DNA of 13,149 nt from UBA1172 sp002457135 (GCA_965660935.1 CBFIBR010000041.1:1-13149), one strand, 5' to 3'. Counted from the first letter of the stretch, positions 1 through 7,991 are shown. Translations and numbers: made by a program. Notes: a model not told the origin generated them from the letters alone.

Positions 1-902
1 GCTGCCGGGACCTTTCAACCTGTCAGGTCGGGCAATGCAAATACGTGCTGATTACCGATCAGGACGGCGGCATTATCAATGATCCTATTCTGCTGAAACT
101 GGGCGAAAACCATTTCTGGCTTTCGATTGCCGACAGTGACGTTCTGTTATGGGCAAAAGGCGTGGCCGCCTCATCGGGCATGGATGTGCAGATTGATGAA
201 CCTGATGCCTCCCCCTTGCAGCTCCAGGGTCCGAACTCACGCGATATCATGCGGGCTGCTTTCGGTGATGCCCCTGCTGACCAGAAATATTACCGTTTCA
301 TGGAATACGACTGGAATGGTATCCCCCTCGTCATCTCGCGGACCGGCTGGTCAAGCGAGCTTGGTTATGAGGTGTTTCTGCGCGATGGCTCAAAGGGTGG
401 TGAGCTGTGGGACTACCTGATGGCCGTGGGTGAACCGATGGGCCTCAAGCCGGGGCATACTTCCAGCATCCGGCGTATCGAAGGGGCGATGCTGTCCTAT
501 CACGCTGACATGACGCTCAAGAACAACCCGTTTGAGCTGGGCATGGACCGGCTCGTTGATCTGGATATGGACGCCGATTTTGTCAGCAAGGCCGCGCTCA
601 AACGCATCAAGGAAGAAGGTATCTCCCAGCTTCAGGTCGGGCTTGAATTTGACGGCGACCCGCTTGAAGGCTCGAACGATGAACTCTGGCCCATCAGTAT
701 TGATGGTGATGTGGTTGGCCGCGTTACCTCCGCCATCTATTCCCCCCGGCTGGAAAAGAACATCGCGCTGGCACTGATCGCCATTGATCATTCAGCCATC
801 GGCACAAGGGCGACCATCCATACCGAGGAGGGCGAACGCCAGTGTGAGGTGGTGCCAAAACCTTTCCATGACCCCAAGAAAGCCATCGCTGCAACAGGCT
901 GA
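1..902 (+). CDS. GcvT-fold, DmdA-like folate-dependent aminomethyltransferase/demethylase (5' end outside window)
   Basis: The reading frame is open from base 3 to the TGA at 900-902, giving about 299 residues. It enters in mid-domain with RDLSTCQVGQCKYV, so roughly the first 70-80 residues of a 360-370-residue family member lie outside the window. GcvT-family features are visible: GGIINDP, the SIADSD stretch, SPLQLQGP, RTGWSSELGYEV, and the late RIEGAMLSY...NPFELGM segment, followed by a C-terminal barrel domain. The family uses tetrahydrofolate to accept a one-carbon unit from a methylated amine or sulfonium compound in the cytoplasm. The SIADSD and SYxADM...NPFE regions resemble DMSP demethylase (DmdA) more than the glycine-cleavage T protein, but other GcvT-like demethylases share them, so no symbol is given. 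It lies 96 bp upstream of a co-directional dioxygenase gene and near a betaine-type transporter, which fits onium-compound metabolism (inference). An internal GTG at 45 is not the true start. Confidence 0.85.
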   Translation, partial: CRDLSTCQVGQCKYVLITDQDGGIINDPILLKLGENHFWLSIADSDVLLWAKGVAASSGMDVQIDEPDASPLQLQGPNSRDIMRAAFGDAPADQKYYRFMEYDWNGIPLVISRTGWSSELGYEVFLRDGSKGGELWDYLMAVGEPMGLKPGHTSSIRRIEGAMLSYHADMTLKNNPFELGMDRLVDLDMDADFVSKAALKRIKEEGISQLQVGLEFDGDPLEGSNDELWPISIDGDVVGRVTSAIYSPRLEKNIALALIAIDHSAIGTRATIHTEEGERQCEVVPKPFHDPKKAIAATG

Positions 903-1001
903 TCCGTCTTGTTGAAGGACACGACTCAGGCCTGAAAATCTGCTATCATCAGGGCATGACAGTGATCATTGCCCGGTCCCGATAACGAAAAGGGGTTGAT
1001 G

Positions 1002-1900
1002 ATGAAGATTGACGCGATTGAAACCCGCCCGCTGACCCCCACCTTCGGGATTGAGGTGCTGAACGTTGATTTGACGAATGTGACCGAGGATGGCAGCTTC
1101 CCTGACCTGAGGGCGCTGTTTGATGAACATTCTGCGCTGCTGTTCCGCAACCAGAACTTTTCCGATGAAACCCACCTGAAACTGGCGGCCCGGTTCGGCC
1201 CGATTGAGGATCGGAAGGCGGATGAACGCAAACCCGGTGAAGCCTTCACGGTTCCCGAAGTCTCCAACATCATGGCGGATGGCAGCGTCACCGATGAAAT
1301 GGACCTGCACACATTAAACCTGCAAGCCAATTTCCAGTGGCATTCCGACAGCACTTTCCTGCCGATACCCGCGCTGATCAACATTATCACCGCACGGGTC
1401 ATCCCGTCCGAAGCGGCGCAACCGAACTGGCCTCAACACGGGCGGCCTGGGCCGATATGCCCGAAGACCTAAAGGCCAGGGTCAGGGGCCGCGGGATCTG
1501 GCATCACCTGAGCCATTCCCGCAAGAAGATTTCAGCCGAGCTATCACGCCTCCCCATGTTCCACAAATGGCCGGAGCAGCACTGGAATTCGGTCTGGACC
1601 AACCCGGCCAATGGTCGTGAGGCACTCTATATCGCCAGCCATGCGTTCCGCATTGACGGCTACGATGAGGCGGAAAGCGAACGCCTGCTGGCCGAGCTGA
1701 CAGCGTTCTGCACCCGGCCCCGATACGTCTATTCCCACCAGTGGCAACTGGGTGATGTGATGATGTGGGACCAGCGGGCCGTGATGCATCGCGGAACCCC
1801 GTGGCCCTATGACCAGCCCCGCAAACTCACCAGCACCTGTTCCAGCGCACAGGACAGTGATGGTCTCGCTACCGTGCGGATGGACCCGGTTCCTGTTTGA
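1002..1900 (+). pseudogene. TauD/TfdA-family Fe(II)/2-oxoglutarate dioxygenase, frameshifted
   Basis: Two overlapping frames together form one dioxygenase. The first runs from ATG 1002 (AAGGGG six bases upstream; an ATG at 999 is also possible) to about 1413 and carries the N-terminal fold and the HxD iron-binding motif WHSDST, with His at 1341-1343. The second frame continues with GATELASTRAAW, the motif MWDQRAVMHRG containing the distal iron-ligand His (1787-1789), and the 2-oxoglutarate-binding Arg (1820-1822), ending at TGA 1898-1900. Restoring one G near 1413 would give SEGGATEL, the expected family sequence, so a one-base deletion explains the break. As written, the first frame terminates at about 1472 and loses the distal His and Arg. 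The family oxidises small substrates such as taurine, aryloxyacetates or alkyl compounds; the substrate here is unknown. It could be a recent pseudogene or a sequencing or assembly error, because no other damage is visible. Confidence 0.88.
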
Positions 1901-1962
1901 TCTTTTGCCAGCCTGATATCTTGCCAGCCTGATATCTTGCCAGCCTGATCTTTTGCTCACCT
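1899..1962. repeat. Four-copy 16-bp tandem repeat between convergent genes
   Basis: Four units of 16 bp lie head to tail at 1899-1914, 1915-1930, 1931-1946 and 1947-1962. The consensus is GATATCTTGCCAGCCT. Units 2 and 3 are identical, unit 1 differs at two bases (GATCTTTTGCCAGCCT), and unit 4 differs at several (GATCTTTTGCTCACCT). The array begins inside the TGA stop of the dioxygenase reading frame and ends one base before the stop of the convergent MR/MLE gene, filling the whole intergenic gap. The last GCCTGAT (1943-1949) can pair with ATCAGGC (1963-1969) across a 13-base loop, but no T-run follows on either strand, so a terminator role is unsupported. Slipped-strand duplication is the simplest origin. 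Confidence 0.9.
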
Positions 1963-1963
1963 A

Positions 1964-3091
1964 TCAGGCGGAGGTATCAAAAATGAGATCGGCCCCGGCC
2001 TCCAGCTCATCCCAGTTGACATCCAGCCCCAGCCCGTGACCAGCGGGGGCCAGTGCATCACCGGCATCATCGACATGAAGGCGGGTCACGCCGGGAATAT
2101 CGAAATCCTGCCTCGGCACCGGTACCTCAAAATAGGATGAATGCGGGGTGGCGAGGGTCAAATGGAAATTCGCCGCCGTGGAAAGACTGCTGCCCCAGGA
2201 TTGCAGCTCAAATTTCATGCCATGCGATTCTGCCAGCGATGCAATCCGCCGCATCGGGGTGATACCGCCACTGGATGCTGTATCGCAGCGTATCCCCGAC
2301 CAGGCATCGGTCTGGAGCGCGTTGGCGATATCCACTTCATCCGCGATGGTGATCCCGGCGGGCAGGACGGGAACCCCCGTGCGTGATTTCAGCGCGGCGT
2401 AATCCGCCAGATTTCGATCAGGCATGGGCGCTTCCAGCCACAGGAACCCAGCCTTCTCCGCCGCAGTTGCAACACGCAGGGCATCATCCGGCGAATAGGC
2501 GCATTCAGCATCGAACATGAACCCGATACCGCTGCCACCAAAGGCATCATCAATCGCCTCAATCAGCCCGATATCAGCATCAGCCTGGCATTCGTAATGG
2601 AACTTGAACAGCGTAACCCCCTCAGCCGCCAGCCGGTTGATGAGGCGGATATTCGCATCGTGGTTTTCCAGCACGGGGATGCTGGCATAGCTCTGGATAC
2701 GGTCGCGTGTCCCGCCTAAATACTGATAAAGCGGCTGGCCAGCGCGGCGGGCGGCAAGGTCCCAGAGCGCAATATCAATCGCCGCAATCGACGGATTGCC
2801 GATATAGGGTTTGCGCCATGTCATCCAGTCCCATAGGCCATGAATGTCGGATACACCCTGCCCCAGCAGCCCCGGCAGCAACGGCCTGATCCCATGGGCG
2901 ATGGCCAAATCAACGCCATGCTCGACACAGGAACACACCGCCCCTATGCCTTCGCTCCCATCGGAAAGGCTGACGCGGGTGATCGTGTCGGTGTTCACCA
3001 TCAGGGGCATCAGCGCGGACCATGAATACCGGTCCGAACCGAAACCCTTGGTGTAGACGCGAATACGGTCAATGACCGGGGTATCAGCCAT
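1964..3091 (-). CDS. Mandelate racemase/muconate-lactonizing (enolase superfamily) protein with atypical active site
   Basis: This 375-residue protein has the enolase-superfamily layout: an N-terminal capping domain (about 1-125) and a TIM barrel. Two metal-ligand positions are visible, Asp194 (FMFDAE) and Glu220 (WLEAP). The third expected acidic ligand, in the position of the usual GE motif, reads PAGITI with Ile247. The usual KxK is K163-F-H165. The position of the mandelate racemase catalytic His reads FELQSWG, with Gln297, while Asp270 is retained (IRCDTASSGG). Family members normally abstract a proton next to a carboxylate, as racemases, cycloisomerases or acid-sugar dehydratases. Here the chemistry may be altered, or the protein may belong to a divergent subgroup. 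ATG 3091 is preceded by AAAGG at a spacing of nine. It is last in the minus-strand operon, 31 bp after the aldehyde dehydrogenase gene, so an acid made by that enzyme or a derivative is a plausible substrate (inference). Residue alignments were made by eye. Confidence 0.85.
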   Translation of the reverse strand: MADTPVIDRIRVYTKGFGSDRYSWSALMPLMVNTDTITRVSLSDGSEGIGAVCSCVEHGVDLAIAHGIRPLLPGLLGQGVSDIHGLWDWMTWRKPYIGNPSIAAIDIALWDLAARRAGQPLYQYLGGTRDRIQSYASIPVLENHDANIRLINRLAAEGVTLFKFHYECQADADIGLIEAIDDAFGGSGIGFMFDAECAYSPDDALRVATAAEKAGFLWLEAPMPDRNLADYAALKSRTGVPVLPAGITIADEVDIANALQTDAWSGIRCDTASSGGITPMRRIASLAESHGMKFELQSWGSSLSTAANFHLTLATPHSSYFEVPVPRQDFDIPGVTRLHVDDAGDALAPAGHGLGLDVNWDELEAGADLIFDTSA

Positions 3092-3122
3092 GGCGGGGAA
3101 CCTTTACGCTGGCAGGGCCTGA

Positions 3123-4553
3123 CTAGCCGGTCATGCCATGGAGTGACTTTGACTCGAGGTAATCCTCCAGCCCCAGCATGCCGCCTTCACGGCCGTTGCC
3201 TGATTGCTTGTAGCCACCAAAGGGGGTGCCGTAATTCAGCCCCGCGTTGTTGAGGTGAACCGACCCTGCCCGCAGGCGGGCCGCAACACGCCTGGCACGC
3301 TCCGGATCACCGGTTTGCAGGAAACTGGCGAGTCCATAGGGCGTATCATTGGCAATCCGGATGGCTTCCTCTTCATCCTCAAACGGAATGATCACCAGCA
3401 CCGGGCCAAAAATCTCTTCCCGGGCTATCCGCATGCCGTTATGGACATCGGCAAACAGGGTTGGCCTGACATACCAGCCTGTCTCCAGCCCTTCGGGTTT
3501 GCCGAGACCGCCAGCCAGCAGGCTTGCGCCCTCATCAATACCGACCTTGATCATGGCCTGAACACGATCATACTGGATCTGGTCAAACAGCGGGCCGAGG
3601 TGATCGCCCTCTTCGGTGGGGTCACCGACCCGGGTTTCCTCGGTTGCCTTTTTCGCCATCTCGACAACCTGATCATAGCAGGACCGTTCCACCAGCAGCC
3701 GCGTCGGTGCATCGCAGGACTGGCCGGTGTTGAACATGCATTCCGCCACGGCAGCCGGGACCAGGGTATCAAGATCAGCATCAGCAAAGACGAGGTTGGG
3801 TGATTTGCCGCCCAGCTCCAGCGTAACGCGCTTGATGGTATCAGCGGATTCCTTGGCGACCAGCGTTCCTGCCCGGGTTGATCCGGTGAAGGACATCATC
3901 TGGATATCGGGATGCCGCGACAGCGCGGAACCGACCGTCGGCCCGTCACCATTGACGAGGTTGAAGACACCCGCCGGATAGCCTGCCTCATGAATAATCT
4001 CGGCATAGATCATGGCGGAAACCGGCGTGTGCTCTGATGGCTTCAGCACCGAGGTGCAGCCCGTGGCCAGGGCCGGGATGACTTTCAGCGTGACCTGATT
4101 GACGGGCCAGTTCCAGGGTGTGATCAGCCCGCAGACACCGATCGGCTCACGGATCATGATATCACCGTTGCCGAGGTCTTCGCTCAACTCCAGCTCCTTG
4201 AACGCATCGATAAAGCCTTGCAGATGGCCGATGGCGGCATCCGCCTGAACATCGCGGGCCATGGTGATCGGTGCGCCCATTTCCATCCGCATGGCCTGGG
4301 CCAGATCCTCGATCCGCTTTTTGGTCACGTCCATGAGGCTGTTGAGCAGGTCCATCCGGTCAGCCTTGCTGGTCATGGAAAAACCCTCAAACGCTTTGGT
4401 CGCGGCAGCGACGGCACGGTCCACATCGGCTTCATTGCCGAGGGCGACAGTGGCGATCTGCTCTTCGGTGGCGGGGTTCAGCACAGGCATGGTTGTGGTG
4501 GCAACAGGATCAACCCAGGCACCATCGATATAAAATTTCAGCAAGTTATCCAT
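3123..4553 (-). CDS. NAD(P)-dependent aldehyde dehydrogenase
   Basis: A 476-residue, full-length ALDH-superfamily enzyme oxidising an aldehyde to a carboxylic acid in the cytoplasm. The key residues are present: oxyanion Asn148 in TPWNWP, Lys171 in KPSE, the FTGSTRAG nucleotide loop (222-229), general base Glu246 in LELGG, nucleophile Cys280 in GQSCDAPTR, and Glu380 in EEIFGP. The start is ATG 4553 because GAGGAG lies seven bases upstream; an in-frame TTG at 4568 would overlap that ribosome binding site. It follows the iron alcohol dehydrogenase gene by about 45 bp and precedes the MR/MLE gene, so it probably oxidises the aldehyde product of the alcohol dehydrogenase. The GQSCDAPTR motif is that of the broad ALDH family and lacks both the cysteine context I would expect of betaine-aldehyde dehydrogenases and that of CoA-acylating methylmalonate-semialdehyde dehydrogenases. 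Betaine aldehyde is therefore possible but unproven. Confidence 0.93.
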   Translation of the reverse strand: MDNLLKFYIDGAWVDPVATTTMPVLNPATEEQIATVALGNEADVDRAVAAATKAFEGFSMTSKADRMDLLNSLMDVTKKRIEDLAQAMRMEMGAPITMARDVQADAAIGHLQGFIDAFKELELSEDLGNGDIMIREPIGVCGLITPWNWPVNQVTLKVIPALATGCTSVLKPSEHTPVSAMIYAEIIHEAGYPAGVFNLVNGDGPTVGSALSRHPDIQMMSFTGSTRAGTLVAKESADTIKRVTLELGGKSPNLVFADADLDTLVPAAVAECMFNTGQSCDAPTRLLVERSCYDQVVEMAKKATEETRVGDPTEEGDHLGPLFDQIQYDRVQAMIKVGIDEGASLLAGGLGKPEGLETGWYVRPTLFADVHNGMRIAREEIFGPVLVIIPFEDEEEAIRIANDTPYGLASFLQTGDPERARRVAARLRAGSVHLNNAGLNYGTPFGGYKQSGNGREGGMLGLEDYLESKSLHGMTG

Positions 4554-4598
4554 CTTCGGTCTCCTCAATAGGCGTGTGTCGGCTGCGGTGATCCGGGC

Positions 4599-5789
4599 CT
4601 AGCGCGCTCTGGCAATGGCAGTTTCGGTTAATTCCCTGATTTCGGCAACAGTGGCCTGACGCGGGTTGGTTCCGGCGGCGCTGTCCTGAATGGCTTTTTC
4701 GGCAATCCGCTGGCTGCACTCCGCCGGCACACCGATATCGGCCAGACTGGTCGGAATGGCGATGGCATCCAGCATCGCTTCAACCGCCGCGATGAAAGCC
4801 TCGTTCGATGTATCTTCCAGCCCCATGGCCTGCGCCATGCGGATGACCTTGACCTCTTCGCCCGGCAGGTTGTAGCGCAACACAACCGGCAGGACGATGG
4901 CGTTGGTCAGGCCATGCTGGGTGTTGTATTCAGCACCAACCATGTGGGAGATGGCATGCACCAGCCCGAGGCCTTTCATAAAGGCAATCCCGGCCAGGCA
5001 GGAACCCACCAGCATGCCGCCACGGGCCGTCATGTTACCGGGTTCAGCCACCGCCACCGGCAGCCAGCGGTTAATCAGGGCCAGGCCTTCCAGCGCCAGC
5101 CCGTCACAGAGGGGGTGGAACCCCGGAACCAGAAACGCCTCAATCGCATGGGTCATGGCATCGGCGCCTGTCCAGGCCGTCAGGTTGGCGGGCAGGCCCG
5201 CCGTCAGTTCAGGGTCCAGCAGGGCCAGTGATGGTTTCAGCTGAGGATGCCAGATGCAGAATTTCATGCCCTTCGCAACATGGGTGATCATCGCCGTGCT
5301 TTCGGTCTCGGCACCGGTTCCGGCGGTGGTCGGGATCGTGATCAGGGTCGGAAAGGGGGTGGTAATCTCAGGGTCGGGCTGCTCAAATTCAAACGCCCAG
5401 AGATCAATGTCATTATTGGCTGTCAGGCAGATGGACTTGCCGCCATCCATGGCACTGCCGCCGCCGATCGCGATGATCGCATCATGATTATTCTCGCGGA
5501 ACACTGCTCGCCCGGCACCGATTTCATCATCACGCGGATTGGGTGATATTTCGGAAAAAATCCCGGTTGTCATCCCAGCTTCCTCAATCAGGGACTGGAG
5601 CCGTGCGATAAAGGGCAGGCCACGGCTGCCCCGGTCGGTGACAATCAGCGGTGCCTTGACCCCGAGCGCCTGACATTGCGCGCCTATTTCGGCCAGTCGG
5701 CCAGCCCCGTAGGCGATGGGGACTGGAAAGCTCCAGTCCTGGGGTTCGCCGATTTCTTCATCCGTGATACTGAACAGTCTTCCACTCAT
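4599..5789 (-). CDS. Iron-containing (type III) alcohol dehydrogenase
   Basis: A complete group III alcohol dehydrogenase oxidising a primary alcohol to an aldehyde with NAD(P). Counting from the upstream ATG at 5795 (398 residues), the GGGSAMDGGK dinucleotide motif is at about 111-120. The metal ligands are Asp212 and His216 (TGADAMTHAIE), His280 (GLGLVHAISH) and His294 (TQHGLTNA); these spacings match the FucO-type iron site closely. ATG 5789 is preferred because GGAG lies eight bases upstream of it but only two bases from ATG 5795. It sits between the transporter permease and the aldehyde dehydrogenase gene. This pairing recalls Bacillus GbsB/GbsA, where a type III alcohol dehydrogenase and an aldehyde dehydrogenase convert choline to glycine betaine. 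The DMSP-associated DddB is another iron alcohol dehydrogenase found beside an ALDH. The substrate is unresolved, so no symbol is given. Confidence 0.93.
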   Translation of the reverse strand: MSGRLFSITDEEIGEPQDWSFPVPIAYGAGRLAEIGAQCQALGVKAPLIVTDRGSRGLPFIARLQSLIEEAGMTTGIFSEISPNPRDDEIGAGRAVFRENNHDAIIAIGGGSAMDGGKSICLTANNDIDLWAFEFEQPDPEITTPFPTLITIPTTAGTGAETESTAMITHVAKGMKFCIWHPQLKPSLALLDPELTAGLPANLTAWTGADAMTHAIEAFLVPGFHPLCDGLALEGLALINRWLPVAVAEPGNMTARGGMLVGSCLAGIAFMKGLGLVHAISHMVGAEYNTQHGLTNAIVLPVVLRYNLPGEEVKVIRMAQAMGLEDTSNEAFIAAVEAMLDAIAIPTSLADIGVPAECSQRIAEKAIQDSAAGTNPRQATVAEIRELTETAIARAR

Positions 5790-5823
5790 TGTCATGTCTC
5801 CGCATGCTCGGGGATGGCGCGGT

Positions 5824-5846
5824 CAGAACCATTCTGGCCAGAACCA
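5824..5846. promoter_or_regulatory. Palindrome with flanking direct repeats upstream of the alcohol dehydrogenase gene
   Basis: TTCTGGCCAGAA (5832-5843) is a perfect 12-bp palindrome. It overlaps the second copy of a direct repeat, CAGAACCA at 5824-5831 and 5839-5846, spaced 15 bp start to start. The site lies in the roughly 115-bp gap between the permease stop and the alcohol dehydrogenase start, one of the two widest gaps in the operon, along with the gap after the binding-protein gene. It may be a protein-binding site or RNA structure controlling an internal promoter, but no clear -35/-10 pair was found. The evidence is symmetry and position only. Confidence 0.3.
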
Positions 5847-5904
5847 CAAATACAGGCCTCCCGGCTGGCTTCCGGGCCAATGCCCTTCCGGGGGTAATAC
5901 CGCA

Positions 5905-7980
5905 TCATGACGGACTCAGGCCAAGCTCCTGCTGCCGTTTCCGGCTCCATGCATTGGTCATCCGGTCTGCAATAATCGCAATGATCGCCATGCCGATCCC
6001 GGCCACGATCCCGACCCCGAAATCACCATCCGAAAGCCCGATATACACAATCTGCTCCAGCCCGTTTGTGCCGACAAGGGCGGCGATCACCAGCATGGCA
6101 ATGCCATACATGATGGTCTGGTTCAGCCCCAGCATCATCACCGGCAGGGCCAGCGGTATCTTGACCTGCCATAGCATCTGGCTCCGGGTGGCACCGATCA
6201 TGGTTGCGGCCTCAATCACCGTGTCGGGCAGGCTGCGCAACCCGTGTTCACCATAGCGGATGGCGGGAACAATGGCGTAGGCGATAATCGCCAGCAACGC
6301 GGTAAATTCACCGATCTTGAAGATCATCACAAAAGGGATCAGCAAGACAAAGAGAGGCATGGTCTGGAGCGTATCGTTAAACGGCCGCACCACCCTGGAA
6401 ACGGTTTCGTTATGCGCCGCCCAGATGCCGATGGCGGACCCCGCAACAAAGGACAGGACCACCGCAATCCCGCACAGGTAAATCGAAAGAATTGCCTCAG
6501 ACCACGTTCCGGTCATGACGATGAACATCAGCCCCGCCGCCGTCCCTGCCGCCAGCATGGGGCCACCGATTTTCAGCCCGGCCACAGCACCGATCAGCAC
6601 CAGCGCAGGCCATGGCATTCCGGCGAGACCGAAATAGATGACGATGCCGGAAATCAGCACTGAAATACCGGCTTTCTGACTGCCGCGCAGAGACAGAAAG
6701 GTCACCATGCCCAGGATAGCCGCAGCATAGATAATCTTATGCGTCGTGGTCAGCGCGAAACCCCATGTGAACGGGCTGACCGCCTGTTGCAACCCGATCT
6801 TTGCGGGCAGCATGACAAAGAAGAAGGCAAAGGTTTTGATCGCCTCAATCTGCGGGCGGAAATTCACGATCAGGTAGGTGAGCGATGAGTTCATGGCATC
6901 GGACGGGTCGATCTCCCACGCCCTCGGCCAGTCATTCAGCGGCGCAGCAATCTGCGCGATCAGCCCGAATACAATCGATCCGATTGCCGCAATGATCCAC
7001 AACCGGTAACGCTGGATAAAGGTCTTCTCCCCCGTTTCATAATTATCCGAACGGGTGGCGAGACCGGCGGTAATCCGGTCGATCACCATGGCCATCAGCG
7101 CGATCACGAGGCCGGCAAGCAGGCTTTCCCCGAACTGGGCCTTCCTGATCTGGGTCAGCACTTCCCAGCCGATATCCTCGGTGCCGCCGATGATGGAGGC
7201 AATGATCACCATGCTCAGCGATGCCATGGTCGCCTGATTGACCCCCAGCAGGATCTGGCGCATCGATGATGGCACCCTCACCTGCCAGAACAGCTGACGC
7301 TGGGTGGCCCCCGACATCAGCCCCGATTCGATCACTTCAGGCGATACCCCGCGCAACCCGACAATGGTGTTGCGGACCATGGGGGGGAAGGAATACATCA
7401 CGCTGGCGATCAGCCCGACCACGGTGCCGAACCCGAACAGCATCAGGATCGGCAACAGATAAGCAAACGTCGGCACGGTCTGGAACAGGTCCAGCATCGG
7501 CATGATGACGCGCTCGGCCCGTTTGGAAAAGAAACCCCATACGCCAAAGCTAAAGCCGATGACAATCGCCATGGGAACAGAAATCGCCACCAGCGAAAGC
7601 GTATTCATGCTCTCAAACCAGTAGCCGATCACCACCATGTACAGCATGGAAAGAAAGGCAAATAGGGACAGCTTCCAGCCTGATGCAGCATAGGCCACCA
7701 CGCAGACTACAAAGGTGGTGACAGACCATGGCAGGGCGTTCAGCACCACCCGCACAGCATCAATCGGCCATTCCAGCACCCATGACACACCGAGGAAGAA
7801 CCAGCCTGAATACTTGACGATCCAGTCCATGATGGCGTTGAGCCAGTCCGAAACCGGCACCACCCAGTCACCGGGGTATTCCGACAGCCATTTCCAGTCA
7901 CCCTGCAACCAGAGGCAGAGTACCGTGACCCCGACTACCCCGATCCAGTGAAAAAAATGTCGATCAAACGTCCCTGTCAT
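5905..7980 (-). CDS. Glycine-betaine-type ABC transporter permease, two permease domains fused
   Basis: At about 691 residues this is roughly twice the length of a ProW/OpuAB permease. It contains two complete BPD_transp_1-type modules. Module 1 has QTVPTFAYLLP (about 169-179) and an EAA-type coupling loop ESGLMSGATQRQLFWQVRVP (about 219-238). Module 2 has QTMPLFVLLIP (about 540-550) and EAATMIGATRSQMLWQVKIP (about 591-610). Each loop should contact one ATPase subunit, so a single polypeptide can supply both halves of the membrane channel. Extra hydrophobic segments precede module 1 and join the two modules (about 380-510). Tryptophan-rich N-terminal segments (about 30-75) resemble the extended leader of ProW-like permeases. 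ATG 7980 follows the ATPase stop by about 11 bp; a GTG at 7983 is possible. Substrate class (betaine, choline, proline betaine and the like) is inferred from the whole transporter. Confidence 0.93.
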   Translation of the reverse strand: MTGTFDRHFFHWIGVVGVTVLCLWLQGDWKWLSEYPGDWVVPVSDWLNAIMDWIVKYSGWFFLGVSWVLEWPIDAVRVVLNALPWSVTTFVVCVVAYAASGWKLSLFAFLSMLYMVVIGYWFESMNTLSLVAISVPMAIVIGFSFGVWGFFSKRAERVIMPMLDLFQTVPTFAYLLPILMLFGFGTVVGLIASVMYSFPPMVRNTIVGLRGVSPEVIESGLMSGATQRQLFWQVRVPSSMRQILLGVNQATMASLSMVIIASIIGGTEDIGWEVLTQIRKAQFGESLLAGLVIALMAMVIDRITAGLATRSDNYETGEKTFIQRYRLWIIAAIGSIVFGLIAQIAAPLNDWPRAWEIDPSDAMNSSLTYLIVNFRPQIEAIKTFAFFFVMLPAKIGLQQAVSPFTWGFALTTTHKIIYAAAILGMVTFLSLRGSQKAGISVLISGIVIYFGLAGMPWPALVLIGAVAGLKIGGPMLAAGTAAGLMFIVMTGTWSEAILSIYLCGIAVVLSFVAGSAIGIWAAHNETVSRVVRPFNDTLQTMPLFVLLIPFVMIFKIGEFTALLAIIAYAIVPAIRYGEHGLRSLPDTVIEAATMIGATRSQMLWQVKIPLALPVMMLGLNQTIMYGIAMLVIAALVGTNGLEQIVYIGLSDGDFGVGIVAGIGMAIIAIIADRMTNAWSRKRQQELGLSPS

Positions 7981-7991
7981 CACACCCGGCC

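Noticed and set aside
926..935. Perfect palindrome TCAGGCCTGA upstream of the dioxygenase
   Set aside because: It is only 10 bp, with no partner site, promoter match or T-run; symmetry of this size is expected by chance in GC-rich DNA.
1943..1969. Hairpin GCCTGAT/ATCAGGC as a bidirectional terminator
   Set aside because: The 7-bp stem has a 13-base loop and no T-run on either strand, and one arm lies in the last codons of the MR/MLE gene; it is better explained by the tandem repeat.
1964..3091. Assignment as hydroxyproline-betaine epimerase (HpbD) because of the betaine-type transporter nearby
   Set aside because: The KxK catalytic lysine pair expected for that racemase-type enzyme is not present (KFH here), and no Rieske demethylase partner is in the window.
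3204..3803. Plus-strand open frame of 199 residues inside the aldehyde dehydrogenase
   Set aside because: It is entirely antisense to a well-conserved ALDH with all catalytic residues, and has no recognisable motif or ribosome binding site.
3123..5789. Naming the dehydrogenase pair gbsA/gbsB or betB
   Set aside because: The enzyme classes match, but the ALDH motif GQSCDAPTR is not diagnostic of betaine-aldehyde dehydrogenase and other substrates are equally possible.
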